Below are positions 7,966 through 15,980 of a stretch of DNA of 22,115 nucleotides, piece by piece (the first letter of the stretch is position 1; each line of letters opens with the position of its first letter). The notes beneath the pieces are model-generated. The model saw only the letters and a list, made by a program, of their open reading frames with translations. It made no database searches and had not been told where the DNA came from. The position numbers and the translations under genes are program-made. Source of the DNA: an uncultured Lachnospiraceae bacterium (GTDB lineage Bacteria > Bacillota > Clostridia > Lachnospirales > Lachnospiraceae); NCBI GenBank assembly GCA_910588215.1, contig CAJUQJ010000055.1, positions 1-22,115 on the forward strand, in the 5' to 3' direction.

Positions 7966-9937
7966 AATTTCGCCCAGTCCTTTCCTGAATCTTTCTACTG
8001 AGTAATTCTTCTAACTGATTACTCACGAATACTCTGTTTTCCTCCATAAAAGGAGAGGTAACAATTTCATCTATTTGCTCTTGAAGACTCTTGTTAATAC
8101 TTCTTCTTTTTATAATTGTTTTGCCGATGCTCTCGAGTTCATTTTTCTTCTCATTATCAATTCTTGGAAAGACTATTTTCCGCACATGACTCGCTTCAAT
8201 TTTTAGCGCGCCACCGCCCATTGCCGTGCCTGTAACTTCAAAAAAAAGCTTTGCCCATGTAGAGTTCAATAATGCAAATAATATTACTTGAGAATGATAA
8301 TCCGGATTCCAAAGTGTAATAAAATTAGCATCAACAATGATTTCTTTTCCCGATATCTGATTTACATACATAGTTTCAGGGCTTTCACCGCAAACACGGG
8401 AAATGCATAAATTTGGCACATGTCTCTCCTTTAGTGGAGGAAGCATATACCAAAATCTTTCAAATTCATCGCCCGTCTTCTTTTCATTTGTAATGACAGC
8501 TGACAACTCCTTAAAAGCCTTCTTATGTGATGGTGATATGTACTTTTCCCCTTTAGTAACATAATCTTCTAAGCCAGGATCCATCAGGGTGAATTTTTCA
8601 ATCACCTTATGTGATAATCTCTGATAGTCTATTTGTCTTACTTGATGCTGAATATAAAAAATGCATCTTTCCAAGTCTTTATAATTTACCACAAGCCCAT
8701 TCACGTCAGACTGCTTCTTAATGGCTTTTCTAACATTATCTGAAGACAGCTCTATTTCTCTGTCATACCATGATTCCGTTTTAACGACAGACATTGAATC
8801 TTCTGATAATAATTGTGCATAGAAGAAATCATTTGCACCTGTCCTTAAGCCTTGCCCAACAGACCACCCAAGTGCTTCTAATGAATCATATTCAACTTCA
8901 TTACACTTGCTTACTATTGCCCTCATTTCATTTGGAAGATAGGTACAATTCTCAACTTTCAGTTTATCCTCTTTATAAATCCACTTCTGCTCACTGATTC
9001 CCCCTACTAAACCCGGGAACAGTTCCAATCCAGGAACTACTCTTGACGAAAAGCCCTCGAAGGAACATATTGCTCTTGTGGAAATAATCTGATTCAAGGC
9101 TTCAGCCCCAACGCCCCCTTCATACCTCATATTGCCAACAAGGGAGTCTTGGTTCATTATTCTAGAGCTTATTTCTAAAACCACTGTATCTGAATAACTA
9201 TTCTCTATAGAGTCGTTTTCTTTTCTTTTGCAAATAACCAGACACGTTCTTACCTCGGCATTTTCAAACCATGCAGACTCTACATCACGCGCTATAGCGA
9301 TAATCTCAAAGCACCTCAGAAGCAAATAATGAATCGGCAATGCATAATCCCTACTCAACCATGTTTCAGGAACGACCATTGCCATATATCCAACCTTTTT
9401 CACTATTGATGCACATAAAATCCATGATGGCACAGCCATGTCTGAAAGTCCTGAATAGTTTTTGGCAATTTCAAGATAAAGATGTCTGTCTCTATCATCT
9501 AACAACCTTGAACTTTTAATATGATTTATTAAACTTTCCCTAAGTTCTTTTCCATCTGGCAGTCCTATCTCCGGATTGCTTTTGAGTGTTTGGTATCTAA
9601 TATAAGGAGGATTTGTTATTACCAAATCCCAACCATCTGCAATATCTATTTCTTCACTCTTAAAGGCGTCCTTGATGAGTATCCTTGCTTCTGGAATAAC
9701 GTTTTTACATTTCCCTATGACATCTGTATCAATGTCTATTCCCAAAATCACATCTGCCCGCGGGTACTTCGCATATGCTGCCTGTAACAAATCTCCTTGT
9801 CCAACCATGGGATCTATTATTGTTCTTACCATCAGATTATTTGGCAGCATTGATACTAACAAATCACCAACCAGTTTTCCCGAAAAGACTTGGCCATATC
9901 GTTTTACTTTTTGACCTTCATCCTTGTAGCGCCGCAT
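7955..9937 (-). CDS. N-6 adenine DNA methyltransferase, Eco57I/type IIG-like class
   Basis: ATG 9937 is preferred (AAAGGG eight bases upstream; GTG 9946 is possible). The product has about 660 residues. An N-terminal methyltransferase fold has motif I DPMVGQGDLLQ (about 42-52), the acidic GIDIDTDVIGKC strand and motif IV TNPPYIRYQT (108-117), which is the gamma-class order. NPPY marks an exocyclic-amine (N6-adenine, possibly N4-cytosine) methyltransferase. The C-terminal half, ending with TAMGGGALKIEASHVRKIVFPRI, looks like the target-recognition region of Eco57I-like and type IIG enzymes, but I see no nuclease domain. The gene overlaps the stop of the upstream methyltransferase by 20 bases and the start of the downstream one by 11, so the three methyltransferases are translationally coupled. 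This points to fixed stoichiometry or to a joint modification complex, which is inference. Confidence 0.83.
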   Translation of the reverse strand: MRRYKDEGQKVKRYGQVFSGKLVGDLLVSMLPNNLMVRTIIDPMVGQGDLLQAAYAKYPRADVILGIDIDTDVIGKCKNVIPEARILIKDAFKSEEIDIADGWDLVITNPPYIRYQTLKSNPEIGLPDGKELRESLINHIKSSRLLDDRDRHLYLEIAKNYSGLSDMAVPSWILCASIVKKVGYMAMVVPETWLSRDYALPIHYLLLRCFEIIAIARDVESAWFENAEVRTCLVICKRKENDSIENSYSDTVVLEISSRIMNQDSLVGNMRYEGGVGAEALNQIISTRAICSFEGFSSRVVPGLELFPGLVGGISEQKWIYKEDKLKVENCTYLPNEMRAIVSKCNEVEYDSLEALGWSVGQGLRTGANDFFYAQLLSEDSMSVVKTESWYDREIELSSDNVRKAIKKQSDVNGLVVNYKDLERCIFYIQHQVRQIDYQRLSHKVIEKFTLMDPGLEDYVTKGEKYISPSHKKAFKELSAVITNEKKTGDEFERFWYMLPPLKERHVPNLCISRVCGESPETMYVNQISGKEIIVDANFITLWNPDYHSQVILFALLNSTWAKLFFEVTGTAMGGGALKIEASHVRKIVFPRIDNEKKNELESIGKTIIKRRSINKSLQEQIDEIVTSPFMEENRVFVSNQLEELLSRKIQERTGRNYDE

Positions 9938-11717
9938 CCATAACACCCTTTCTTAATTGACGAATAAGAACATATGCATCTTTTGCATCGTATGTTACAT
10001 GTATGTTTTTCCGAAGACATTCATTGACATATAAGGAATATGCCTTCCTTTCATCAAAGATGTTTCCATCTCCCATCGACAAGATAATTCTTTCCATTAT
10101 CTCTTCTTCGTTTTCAAATACACTTACTTTTTGAGTTCCTTTGCTTAATAGCAATAATGGATCTCTCTGCACAGAAGATTCGGAAACAACCTGCTTAAAA
10201 CTAGCTTGTTTTTTATCCAAGATATTTGTTAGTTCAATATTCAATCCAGCTTTAGAAACGGAATCCTCAAATGCTGTCCATATCTCCGCCTTTGCCGCAT
10301 GAAAAACAACGGCAGCATACGATGAATCTTTTAACACTCTCTTGATCTCAGAAAAAACCTTTGAAAGCATCGCCTGGTAGTCTCCAATACCTTTGTTTTG
10401 AGATGCACTAATTATAATTTCCTTTTCTCTCTCCGTAGGTTTTTCTAACCACAATTCATTAATCTGATTAACTTCTGCATATGGAATAAAATCGCCAAAG
10501 GGTGGATCTGTAAATACAAAATCAATTGTATTGTCTTTTTCATCCAATGCCTCACTTGACTTATTTTTTACAAGAAAATCTCCTGTACAATTCTCTAGCA
10601 GCTTATATGCTTCATAAAACGGTTTTGATTTTCTTTCAAGCCCTAGAATAATATTCTTTTCGACTGGGAGTTTACTAATATACAGGACTCCACTTTGTGC
10701 TCCTGTCAAAACGAAATCCTTAGCATTCTTTTTCGCAACAACGCGTGTCATTAGTGTACAATGTGAAGCATTATAACTAAGTAATAATAGTCTCAAGGCG
10801 TCTTTCACTTTAGGAGTATATGTTTCCGCATCATCCCACAACTTACGCATAATCAAATAGTTACGGGGTGTATAGAATTGATGCAAATATGAAATCCCAA
10901 AATGGTATCCGTTTCTGTGCAGTTCTCCCCATTGTATCTCTTTAGGTGCGTCCTCTAAGTCTTCCATTTCTTTCTCAATAGCGGCAGCTTTTTGAATATC
11001 TTCAGTCGTTGCCGGTCTATCCCAGTTTTTACCGTTTGTGGTTCCATAAACCCATGCAGGAAGACGCTTCTTCCTAGTGGTGAGCTTTCCTGTTAAGCCA
11101 TCTATATACTCTTCTGTCTGGAATTTCATTTCATCAACAGAAGTCTTTCTCTTGCAATGTGGACAGATTATCTTCTTTTCAAATTTAACTGGATTTCGTT
11201 TGGTTCCTCTCTCAAAGAATGATATCTCTCCCCCGCAATGTGGGCATAATAGCACTTCAGACCATATGATATAACGTATTATTCCTATTGCGCCATCAGA
11301 ATCTAAGGCAGAGTAATAATACATTAACTGTTCTTTTTCTTTCTCGACAAAATCAGCAACTCCCTTTTTGAACTCGCTTGCTTTTAATCTATTGCTTATA
11401 GTTTTTGCAGCAAAAGAACCATATGTTCCTATTTCATAACCTATAGCGTTTCTTGGCCCCCAGATGGGATCTATACCTAACTCACCTGCCAATTCTTTCA
11501 TACAATCTGTAGGGTTTTCGCATAACAATGCGGCAATGCCTGTACTTCCACTCCCACCAAAGGTATCCAAAACAGTTTCACCAGGCTTAGTTGTTGCAGC
11601 AATGTATACAGCTATCGACTCAGGTGATATTTTGGTCGGATATGAAAATGTGTTAAAGAAAGCCCCACTTCTTGCAGAAGGTAATGGTCTTTCAAATAAT
11701 GTCTTAATATCGTTCAC
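9918..11717 (-). CDS. amino DNA methyltransferase with internal zinc-ribbon pair
   Basis: The frame opens at GTG 11747, but GTG 11717 has a better ribosome-binding site (AAGGGAG eight bases upstream) and the family-like start VNDIKTLFERPLPSAR, so 599 residues are preferred. Motif I DTFGGSGSTG (51-60) comes first and motif IV DPPFGD (404-409) last, the alpha-class order. Between them lie about 340 residues, including two CPHC knuckles (Cys158/161 and Cys185/188) that should form a zinc ribbon and may help to recognise DNA. DPPF in place of DPPY is tolerated in N4-cytosine/N6-adenine methyltransferases. It resembles site-specific methyltransferases of Clostridia defence islands. A gap of 92 bases separates it from the ATPase gene, the largest in the operon, so an internal promoter is possible. 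Target sequence is unknown. Confidence 0.8.
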   Translation of the reverse strand: MNDIKTLFERPLPSARSGAFFNTFSYPTKISPESIAVYIAATTKPGETVLDTFGGSGSTGIAALLCENPTDCMKELAGELGIDPIWGPRNAIGYEIGTYGSFAAKTISNRLKASEFKKGVADFVEKEKEQLMYYYSALDSDGAIGIIRYIIWSEVLLCPHCGGEISFFERGTKRNPVKFEKKIICPHCKRKTSVDEMKFQTEEYIDGLTGKLTTRKKRLPAWVYGTTNGKNWDRPATTEDIQKAAAIEKEMEDLEDAPKEIQWGELHRNGYHFGISYLHQFYTPRNYLIMRKLWDDAETYTPKVKDALRLLLLSYNASHCTLMTRVVAKKNAKDFVLTGAQSGVLYISKLPVEKNIILGLERKSKPFYEAYKLLENCTGDFLVKNKSSEALDEKDNTIDFVFTDPPFGDFIPYAEVNQINELWLEKPTEREKEIIISASQNKGIGDYQAMLSKVFSEIKRVLKDSSYAAVVFHAAKAEIWTAFEDSVSKAGLNIELTNILDKKQASFKQVVSESSVQRDPLLLLSKGTQKVSVFENEEEIMERIILSMGDGNIFDERKAYSLYVNECLRKNIHVTYDAKDAYVLIRQLRKGVMDAALQG

Positions 11718-11809
11718 AGTGTCGTCTCCCTTGTTTTTTATTGGCACCTTTCACTTCCGACATTCTTCACATAACAAAGATACCATACGCGATGTCCCAT
11801 AATACGGAC

Positions 11810-14125
11810 TCAAACTTTTTTATGTGTCATCATGCGATAATGCTGGCTCTGATCCAGCTTCTCAAAGATCTTCTTCATAACCTTTCTGTACTGCTCCGGA
11901 TCCACAGATTCCTGTACCAGATTGAATCCATCGATAAAGCTGCACTCATTATCAATATAAGAAAGCATGGAACTTGCCAGATGATAGTCTGTATCATCAA
12001 TGGTTCCATCTGCTCTCTTTGTAATAAACTCCAGCTTATACTTCTTCAGGATAATGTCTCTGATATTGCTTCCCTGATAGCCGCAGAGCTCCAGGAAATA
12101 ATACTGAAGGATCCTGCGGATAACATTCAGAAGCGGGATAGATGATGTCAGCTCCTGGTATTCCGTCCATAGCGCCGTGTACGCATTCTGTACCGGGTTT
12201 ATATTCCTGTCATCCTCAGAAAGTTCCTTTGCCTTTTCAATACAAGGTGTAATGGAAGAATGGTTATCCGTCTTTCGCACCATATAGAATGTGACGCAAT
12301 CATAGTAATCCACCATGTTATAGGTCACTTCCCTATGGAAATAGGCATTGTGTGTCAGGATGAATATCTGCTTTATGTACGATCCCGTAATATCCGGATG
12401 TAGCACCTCAATATTATTTTGGCAGACAGTGATCATCTCTCTGACCATCGAACTCACAATAAACAATGTGCCACTGTCCATACTGGTTACGGGATCATCA
12501 ATTACAACGATCTTATCTCTTCTGTCCGTTGTATCAGTAATCTCTCCTGATGAGGTGATGATGGCCGCATCGGCAGTTCCGCTGCCCTTAACCAAATGAT
12601 AGAAATACAGGAATGCAATAAAGTTACGCTCACCTTCGCTAAGCTTCTTCACAGGCTTGTTTCCATCACGAACGACTTCATAACGGTTCTTGGTTCCAGG
12701 CTTCTTGCGAAGAGAGAATCCTTGGAAGCCAGAGTCTTTAAGCATGGCATTCATGCTTTCATAAGCCTCATCTGTATTTACAGTATTTCCACTTTCCTTC
12801 TTTGCTTCAGCCTCTTTTTCCAGATAGCTTTGACGGAGAATACCTTTTTCCTTCTCAATAGTCTTAATCTCTGAGGCTATTGCATCATCCTTCGCTTTAT
12901 AATCTGCGATTTCATCCTTAACCAGAAATGCCAGATGCTCCCACATCATCTTGTCGCATTGGATTTTGGTTTCTTTTTTCTTACTGTAGGCATCATTGTT
13001 GATTTTAATCAGTGCGTTGATCTTATCGATAATGGCGTCAAGCTCCCCAACCAACGTATCAATATCTTGCAGTTCACCCCTCTCAGCAGGTTTATCAACC
13101 TTCTTCTGAATCAGCTGCAAGTTATTCTGAATGATAGTTTTTAGCCGTTCCAATTTCTCTTTGTAAACCGTAAAATCAGCACGCGGAAAATCACTGGATG
13201 TGTTCTCATCCAGAACTCTGATCATTTCTCCCGTCATGCTGGTATATGCGGATTGAAATGCTGCTACAGCATCCACGCTGTCCTGATACTCTTCATCGAA
13301 GCAATCCCGTAATTCTCTCTCAAAATGCTGATGATCCAAAGGATTATGGCAGAATGGGCATATTCCGTCTGCCTTCTTCAAATACTTAGCATGGCCTTCT
13401 TTTACCCAATCTGTATTACCCAGCTTTTCCATGACTCTCGCAAATTGAGTATCACTGGTACTCACAATCGGATCACTCAAAAGCGAGGCTCCTGAAAGGT
13501 CATACTTTCCCGGATATTCGTTTGACTTCTTAAGAAGCGGATATGTCTGTGCATTCTTTTCGTATGCGACAGAATATAGTTCCATAATCTCATCTTCTGT
13601 ATGCTGAACAGGCTGCTTTCTCTCAACCTCAGGGCAGAATGTTTTGGCAATCTTCTTGCCCGTCATAGCCAGCTCAAATTTCTTCCTTACAGCTTCAGTC
13701 AGCCGCATCATGCGCGTCTGGCTATCCGTTTTCAGATCTGCTCTTGCCTGGCTCTTTTGATCTATTGCTTCGTTTTTCTTTCCAAGCTCTCCCAGGAGCT
13801 TATCTTTATCTTTTGCCAGCTGATCCAACTTCTTCTGTGTCTCAATATTGACCTTATTGAGCGTAAATACACCGGCCAGATCATCAAAATTGGAAAAGTG
13901 GTTACTGATAAACTGCTGGTCGTATGCCAGCACATTATAGTCATCCGCCGTCTGACCCGATCTCCAGGTAAGACCAGTATTTGCCTGGATCATTTCCGAT
14001 ATTGTTGATTTACCTGCACCGTTTCTTCCAAAGAAAAAGTTTATAAACGTAGGCTCAAACTCTTCATGGTCATAAGATCGACCTTCGATTACCACTTTTT
14101 CTATCGCTGATTTCCTTTTCTCCAT
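11810..14125 (-). CDS. ABC-type/SMC-like ATPase with zinc hook, RloC/PrrC-like (AAA_13)
   Basis: The 771-residue protein starts at ATG 14125 behind GGAGG. It has Walker A FGRNGAGKS (32-40), a long coiled-coil middle interrupted by a zinc-hook-like CPFC (256-259), ABC signature LSEGER (495-500), Walker B IVVIDDPVTSMD (539-550) and an ILTHN switch histidine (592). This is the architecture of RloC, a Rad50-like ATPase fused to an anticodon nuclease, and of related AAA_13 defence proteins. In those, as I recall, the C-terminal nuclease uses an R-x3-E pair and a later His. Here the matching places appear to read R670-x3-Q674 and IDGFN (Asn735), so tRNA cleavage may be lost or altered. It follows the HTH gene by 16 bases. 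It probably acts as a DNA-damage or phage sensor, or as the motor of the upstream module. Function beyond ATP-driven DNA or nucleotide sensing is not shown by the sequence. Confidence 0.75.
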   Translation of the reverse strand: MEKRKSAIEKVVIEGRSYDHEEFEPTFINFFFGRNGAGKSTISEMIQANTGLTWRSGQTADDYNVLAYDQQFISNHFSNFDDLAGVFTLNKVNIETQKKLDQLAKDKDKLLGELGKKNEAIDQKSQARADLKTDSQTRMMRLTEAVRKKFELAMTGKKIAKTFCPEVERKQPVQHTEDEIMELYSVAYEKNAQTYPLLKKSNEYPGKYDLSGASLLSDPIVSTSDTQFARVMEKLGNTDWVKEGHAKYLKKADGICPFCHNPLDHQHFERELRDCFDEEYQDSVDAVAAFQSAYTSMTGEMIRVLDENTSSDFPRADFTVYKEKLERLKTIIQNNLQLIQKKVDKPAERGELQDIDTLVGELDAIIDKINALIKINNDAYSKKKETKIQCDKMMWEHLAFLVKDEIADYKAKDDAIASEIKTIEKEKGILRQSYLEKEAEAKKESGNTVNTDEAYESMNAMLKDSGFQGFSLRKKPGTKNRYEVVRDGNKPVKKLSEGERNFIAFLYFYHLVKGSGTADAAIITSSGEITDTTDRRDKIVVIDDPVTSMDSGTLFIVSSMVREMITVCQNNIEVLHPDITGSYIKQIFILTHNAYFHREVTYNMVDYYDCVTFYMVRKTDNHSSITPCIEKAKELSEDDRNINPVQNAYTALWTEYQELTSSIPLLNVIRRILQYYFLELCGYQGSNIRDIILKKYKLEFITKRADGTIDDTDYHLASSMLSYIDNECSFIDGFNLVQESVDPEQYRKVMKKIFEKLDQSQHYRMMTHKKV

Positions 14126-14141
14126 ATAACCGCCTCCTTCC

Positions 14142-14363
14142 TTAGCCTTCGCTGTCCTGATTATCGTCGTTCATCTTGCCGGATTTCAGCCATTCATCTA
14201 CTTCGCTGATTCTGAACTTATAGCGTTTGCCGGCACGATAAAAAGGAATCTTTCCACTCTTGATCCAGTTCCGCACCGTATCGGTACTGACACTGAGATG
14301 ATCCGCTATATCTTCAAGGTTTACCCATTTTTCGACTTCCATTGCATCATAATCCTTGCTCAT
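14142..14363 (-). CDS. excisionase/MerR-type helix-turn-helix protein
   Basis: ATG 14363 (MSKDYDAMEVEKWVNLEDIA) is chosen over GTG 14375 because GGAGG lies five bases before it; the product has 73 residues. The core VNLEDIADHLSVSTDTVRNWIKSG, then IPFYRAGKRYKFRISEVDEWLKSG, is the standard helix-turn-helix_17/excisionase-family fold: a recognition helix and a wing with the basic YRAGKRYKF strand. These proteins bind short DNA sites as transcription factors, excisionases or DNA-recognition subunits of defence systems. Its place between the NTQIGY pair and the ATPase, with tight spacing on both sides, favours an operon-specific regulator or DNA-targeting subunit over an element excisionase. No integrase is nearby. 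Confidence 0.8.
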   Translation of the reverse strand: MSKDYDAMEVEKWVNLEDIADHLSVSTDTVRNWIKSGKIPFYRAGKRYKFRISEVDEWLKSGKMNDDNQDSEG

Positions 14364-14375
14364 ATCTTCCTCCAC

Positions 14376-14990
14376 TTAAAGCATATCCATAGTCTCAATA
14401 AGTTTCTTTTCTTGTATAAGCTGTGGCAAATTCACCCTTTTGATCGCCCAATGAACACAGGCTAATTCGTTATTCTCCGGAGCGCTTAACAGCAGCAGCT
14501 CCTGTTCCAGTAAATTCAGTTTTTCCTGTCGGATCACATGCGAGATTGACGCGGTAACAATCACCGTATCGCTCTTCTGTACGATGTCTACTATGTATCC
14601 ATACCCGGCACGCTGATCCGGCGCTGTGTGGTTCCCATACTGATTTCTAATTACAAACAATGACGGAAGTCTTTTTATCTCTTCAGCTGCTACCAGTCCA
14701 GGCAAAGCATATACCTTTCGTATCTCTTGATCCGTATATTCATTAAGGGCTTGTTTCCTCGGAATTGCTACAAGACTGTCCATCTGTTCCTGATCGATAA
14801 CGAACAGATTGTAGTATTCATAATTTGGATTTGCAGGTCGTATCACCTGCGGCATCCCACCCATCGTTATATGGTTTATTTGCTGTCCTATATATCCAAT
14901 CTGAGTGTTTCCACTACCAGTCTGCTGGAATGTAGGACTGCCCTGAACCTGCAGACCAGAAAGACTCTGTACCTGTATTTCGTCACGCAT
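14376..14990 (-). CDS. uncharacterised protein with N-terminal NTQIGY amyloid-like motif
   Basis: The 204-residue protein is not in a family I can name. Residues 1-45 are low in charge and rich in Gln/Gly/Asn/Ser, and carry PTFQQTGSGNTQIGYIGQQI (19-38). This matches the C-terminal tail of the gene just upstream and resembles RHIM-like bacterial amyloid signalling motifs. The rest is a compact alpha/beta domain (about 55-204) with LPSLFVIRNQYG, GYGYIVDIVQKSDTVIVTASIS and, near the end, ELACVHWAIKRVNLPQLI. The last stretch recalls an HWAxKxVxL ending I associate with small uncharacterised domains in defence-type proteins (memory only). There is no transmembrane segment. The start ATG 14990 has GAGGG six bases upstream and lies nine bases past the previous stop; its own stop abuts the HTH leader. 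It is a likely receptor or adaptor of the module. Confidence 0.65.
   Translation of the reverse strand: MRDEIQVQSLSGLQVQGSPTFQQTGSGNTQIGYIGQQINHITMGGMPQVIRPANPNYEYYNLFVIDQEQMDSLVAIPRKQALNEYTDQEIRKVYALPGLVAAEEIKRLPSLFVIRNQYGNHTAPDQRAGYGYIVDIVQKSDTVIVTASISHVIRQEKLNLLEQELLLLSAPENNELACVHWAIKRVNLPQLIQEKKLIETMDML
14877..14936 (-). other. NTQIGY motif, N-terminal copy (candidate amyloid signalling motif)
   Basis: This encodes residues 19-38 of the 204-residue protein. Aligned with the tail of the upstream protein it shows the pattern P-x-TF-x-Q-x-G-x-x-NTQIGY-(V/I)-x-x-Q-x-I with no gap. The Q-I-G core with flanking Asn and Gly is like the RHIM core (I/V)-Q-(I/V)-G, except that Thr holds the first place. 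Confidence 0.55.
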
Positions 14991-14999
14991 TCAGTACCC

Positions 15000-15893
15000 T
15001 CACTTCTTTATGATCGTCTGATTAGCTACATACCCGATTTGTGTATTGTTATCCCCATTCTGGATGAAAGTAAAAGGATTGTTTATTTGCTGCTGCAAAT
15101 TCGGTGCTGCTCCAGTACTATCATTCCGCTCCTGATACTCAGAACCTGCTTGCTCTGACGATTCATCTATGCCCTCTGCATCATCATCCTCAGGCAAGCC
15201 ATCCGCTTCCGATTCCAGCGTGTACACATCGATTTCCTTTGTAATACTTTGACCTATATGGCCTTCATACTCTCTGGTTCCGCCGCCATTCTCCGGACAC
15301 CAGATATCATACGTATCCTGTCCAACTTTATTATTTTTGCGATTAACAACTATGAAGTGCCAAATGCCAAGCAGAAATGATGGAAGACACACCTTGTCCA
15401 AGTCACCAAAATGGTCTTTTCGAACCAGTTCGCCATTCTCACCAATCGGAAACTCCACATCATCATCTATGCTATCATCCTGATCTATCAAGTCAATCAG
15501 AGCCTTCACAAGGCGCACATCCTTCTGCAGCATAGTTCCAGTTTCTATGAAACGGTCCACAAAGGTGCTCATGTCATTTCTTGCAACCAGGTAGTCTTCC
15601 TGGACCCTTTTATCAAACACCCCAATGGTCAGCTTCTCTCCGAATGGAAGATACTGCCCCTTTGATAGTTTGCACGATTTGTAATCATTCGCCTTTGTCT
15701 TTAGGACAGCCTTCCCCGGATCCTTATAGTCGGGATTGATTACAGTAATCAGCCCCACCAGTACATCAGGATCATTCAGCTTATCGCTCTCACCTTTATA
15801 ATGTTCTCTTGCCTTCTTCCGCTGCCGCAGCGCCTGGATAACTAATGTCATAAAAGTGCCGCCGCACAGGCGCGGATACTCAATATTTGTCAC
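15000..15893 (-). CDS. uncharacterised protein with C-terminal NTQIGY amyloid-like motif, first gene of the operon
   Basis: The start is GTG 15893, with GGAGG six bases upstream. The 297-residue product begins IEYPRLCGGTFMTLVIQALR. It has a globular domain of about 210 residues (INPDYKDPGKAVLKTKANDYKSC..., VCLPSFLLGIWHFIVVN..., TYDIWCPENGGGTREYEGHIG), then a very acidic linker (about 225-262) and a Gln/Asn-rich tail. I recognise the globular part only as a hypothetical family common in Lachnospiraceae and name no function. The tail holds NGDNNTQIGYVANQTIIKK at the extreme C-terminus, matching the N-terminus of the next protein. A folded domain, flexible acidic linker and C-terminal short motif is the layout of effectors in bacterial amyloid signalling pairs. 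There is no signal peptide or membrane segment. It is the promoter-proximal gene and probably the switch or effector of the module. Confidence 0.65.
   Translation of the reverse strand: MTNIEYPRLCGGTFMTLVIQALRQRKKAREHYKGESDKLNDPDVLVGLITVINPDYKDPGKAVLKTKANDYKSCKLSKGQYLPFGEKLTIGVFDKRVQEDYLVARNDMSTFVDRFIETGTMLQKDVRLVKALIDLIDQDDSIDDDVEFPIGENGELVRKDHFGDLDKVCLPSFLLGIWHFIVVNRKNNKVGQDTYDIWCPENGGGTREYEGHIGQSITKEIDVYTLESEADGLPEDDDAEGIDESSEQAGSEYQERNDSTGAAPNLQQQINNPFTFIQNGDNNTQIGYVANQTIIKK
15012..15077 (-). other. NTQIGY motif, C-terminal copy (candidate amyloid signalling motif)
   Basis: This encodes residues 273-294 (PFTFIQNGDNNTQIGYVANQ, then TI) of the 297-residue protein, only three residues short of its stop. 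It is preceded by an acidic, probably disordered linker. The partner copy lies at the start of the adjacent gene, so the two encoded motifs sit within about 200 bases of each other. Confidence 0.55.
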
Positions 15894-15980
15894 AAATTTC
15901 CTCCGATTGGCTCGTCTTTGCTATTCTACTTTTGTAGTCTATTACTTCATCTTGTTTCCAACCAATTCTTACTAATTCTG

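Noticed and set aside
4741..11717. BREX or DISARM system
   Set aside because: There is no PglZ, BrxC, BrxL, DrmA or DrmB-like protein; the nuclease side is plainly McrBC, and the methyltransferases lack PglX layout.
14142..14363. Excisionase of the mobile element
   Set aside because: The fold fits, but no integrase is next to it and it is locked by spacing into the defence operon; a regulator or DNA-binding subunit is more likely.
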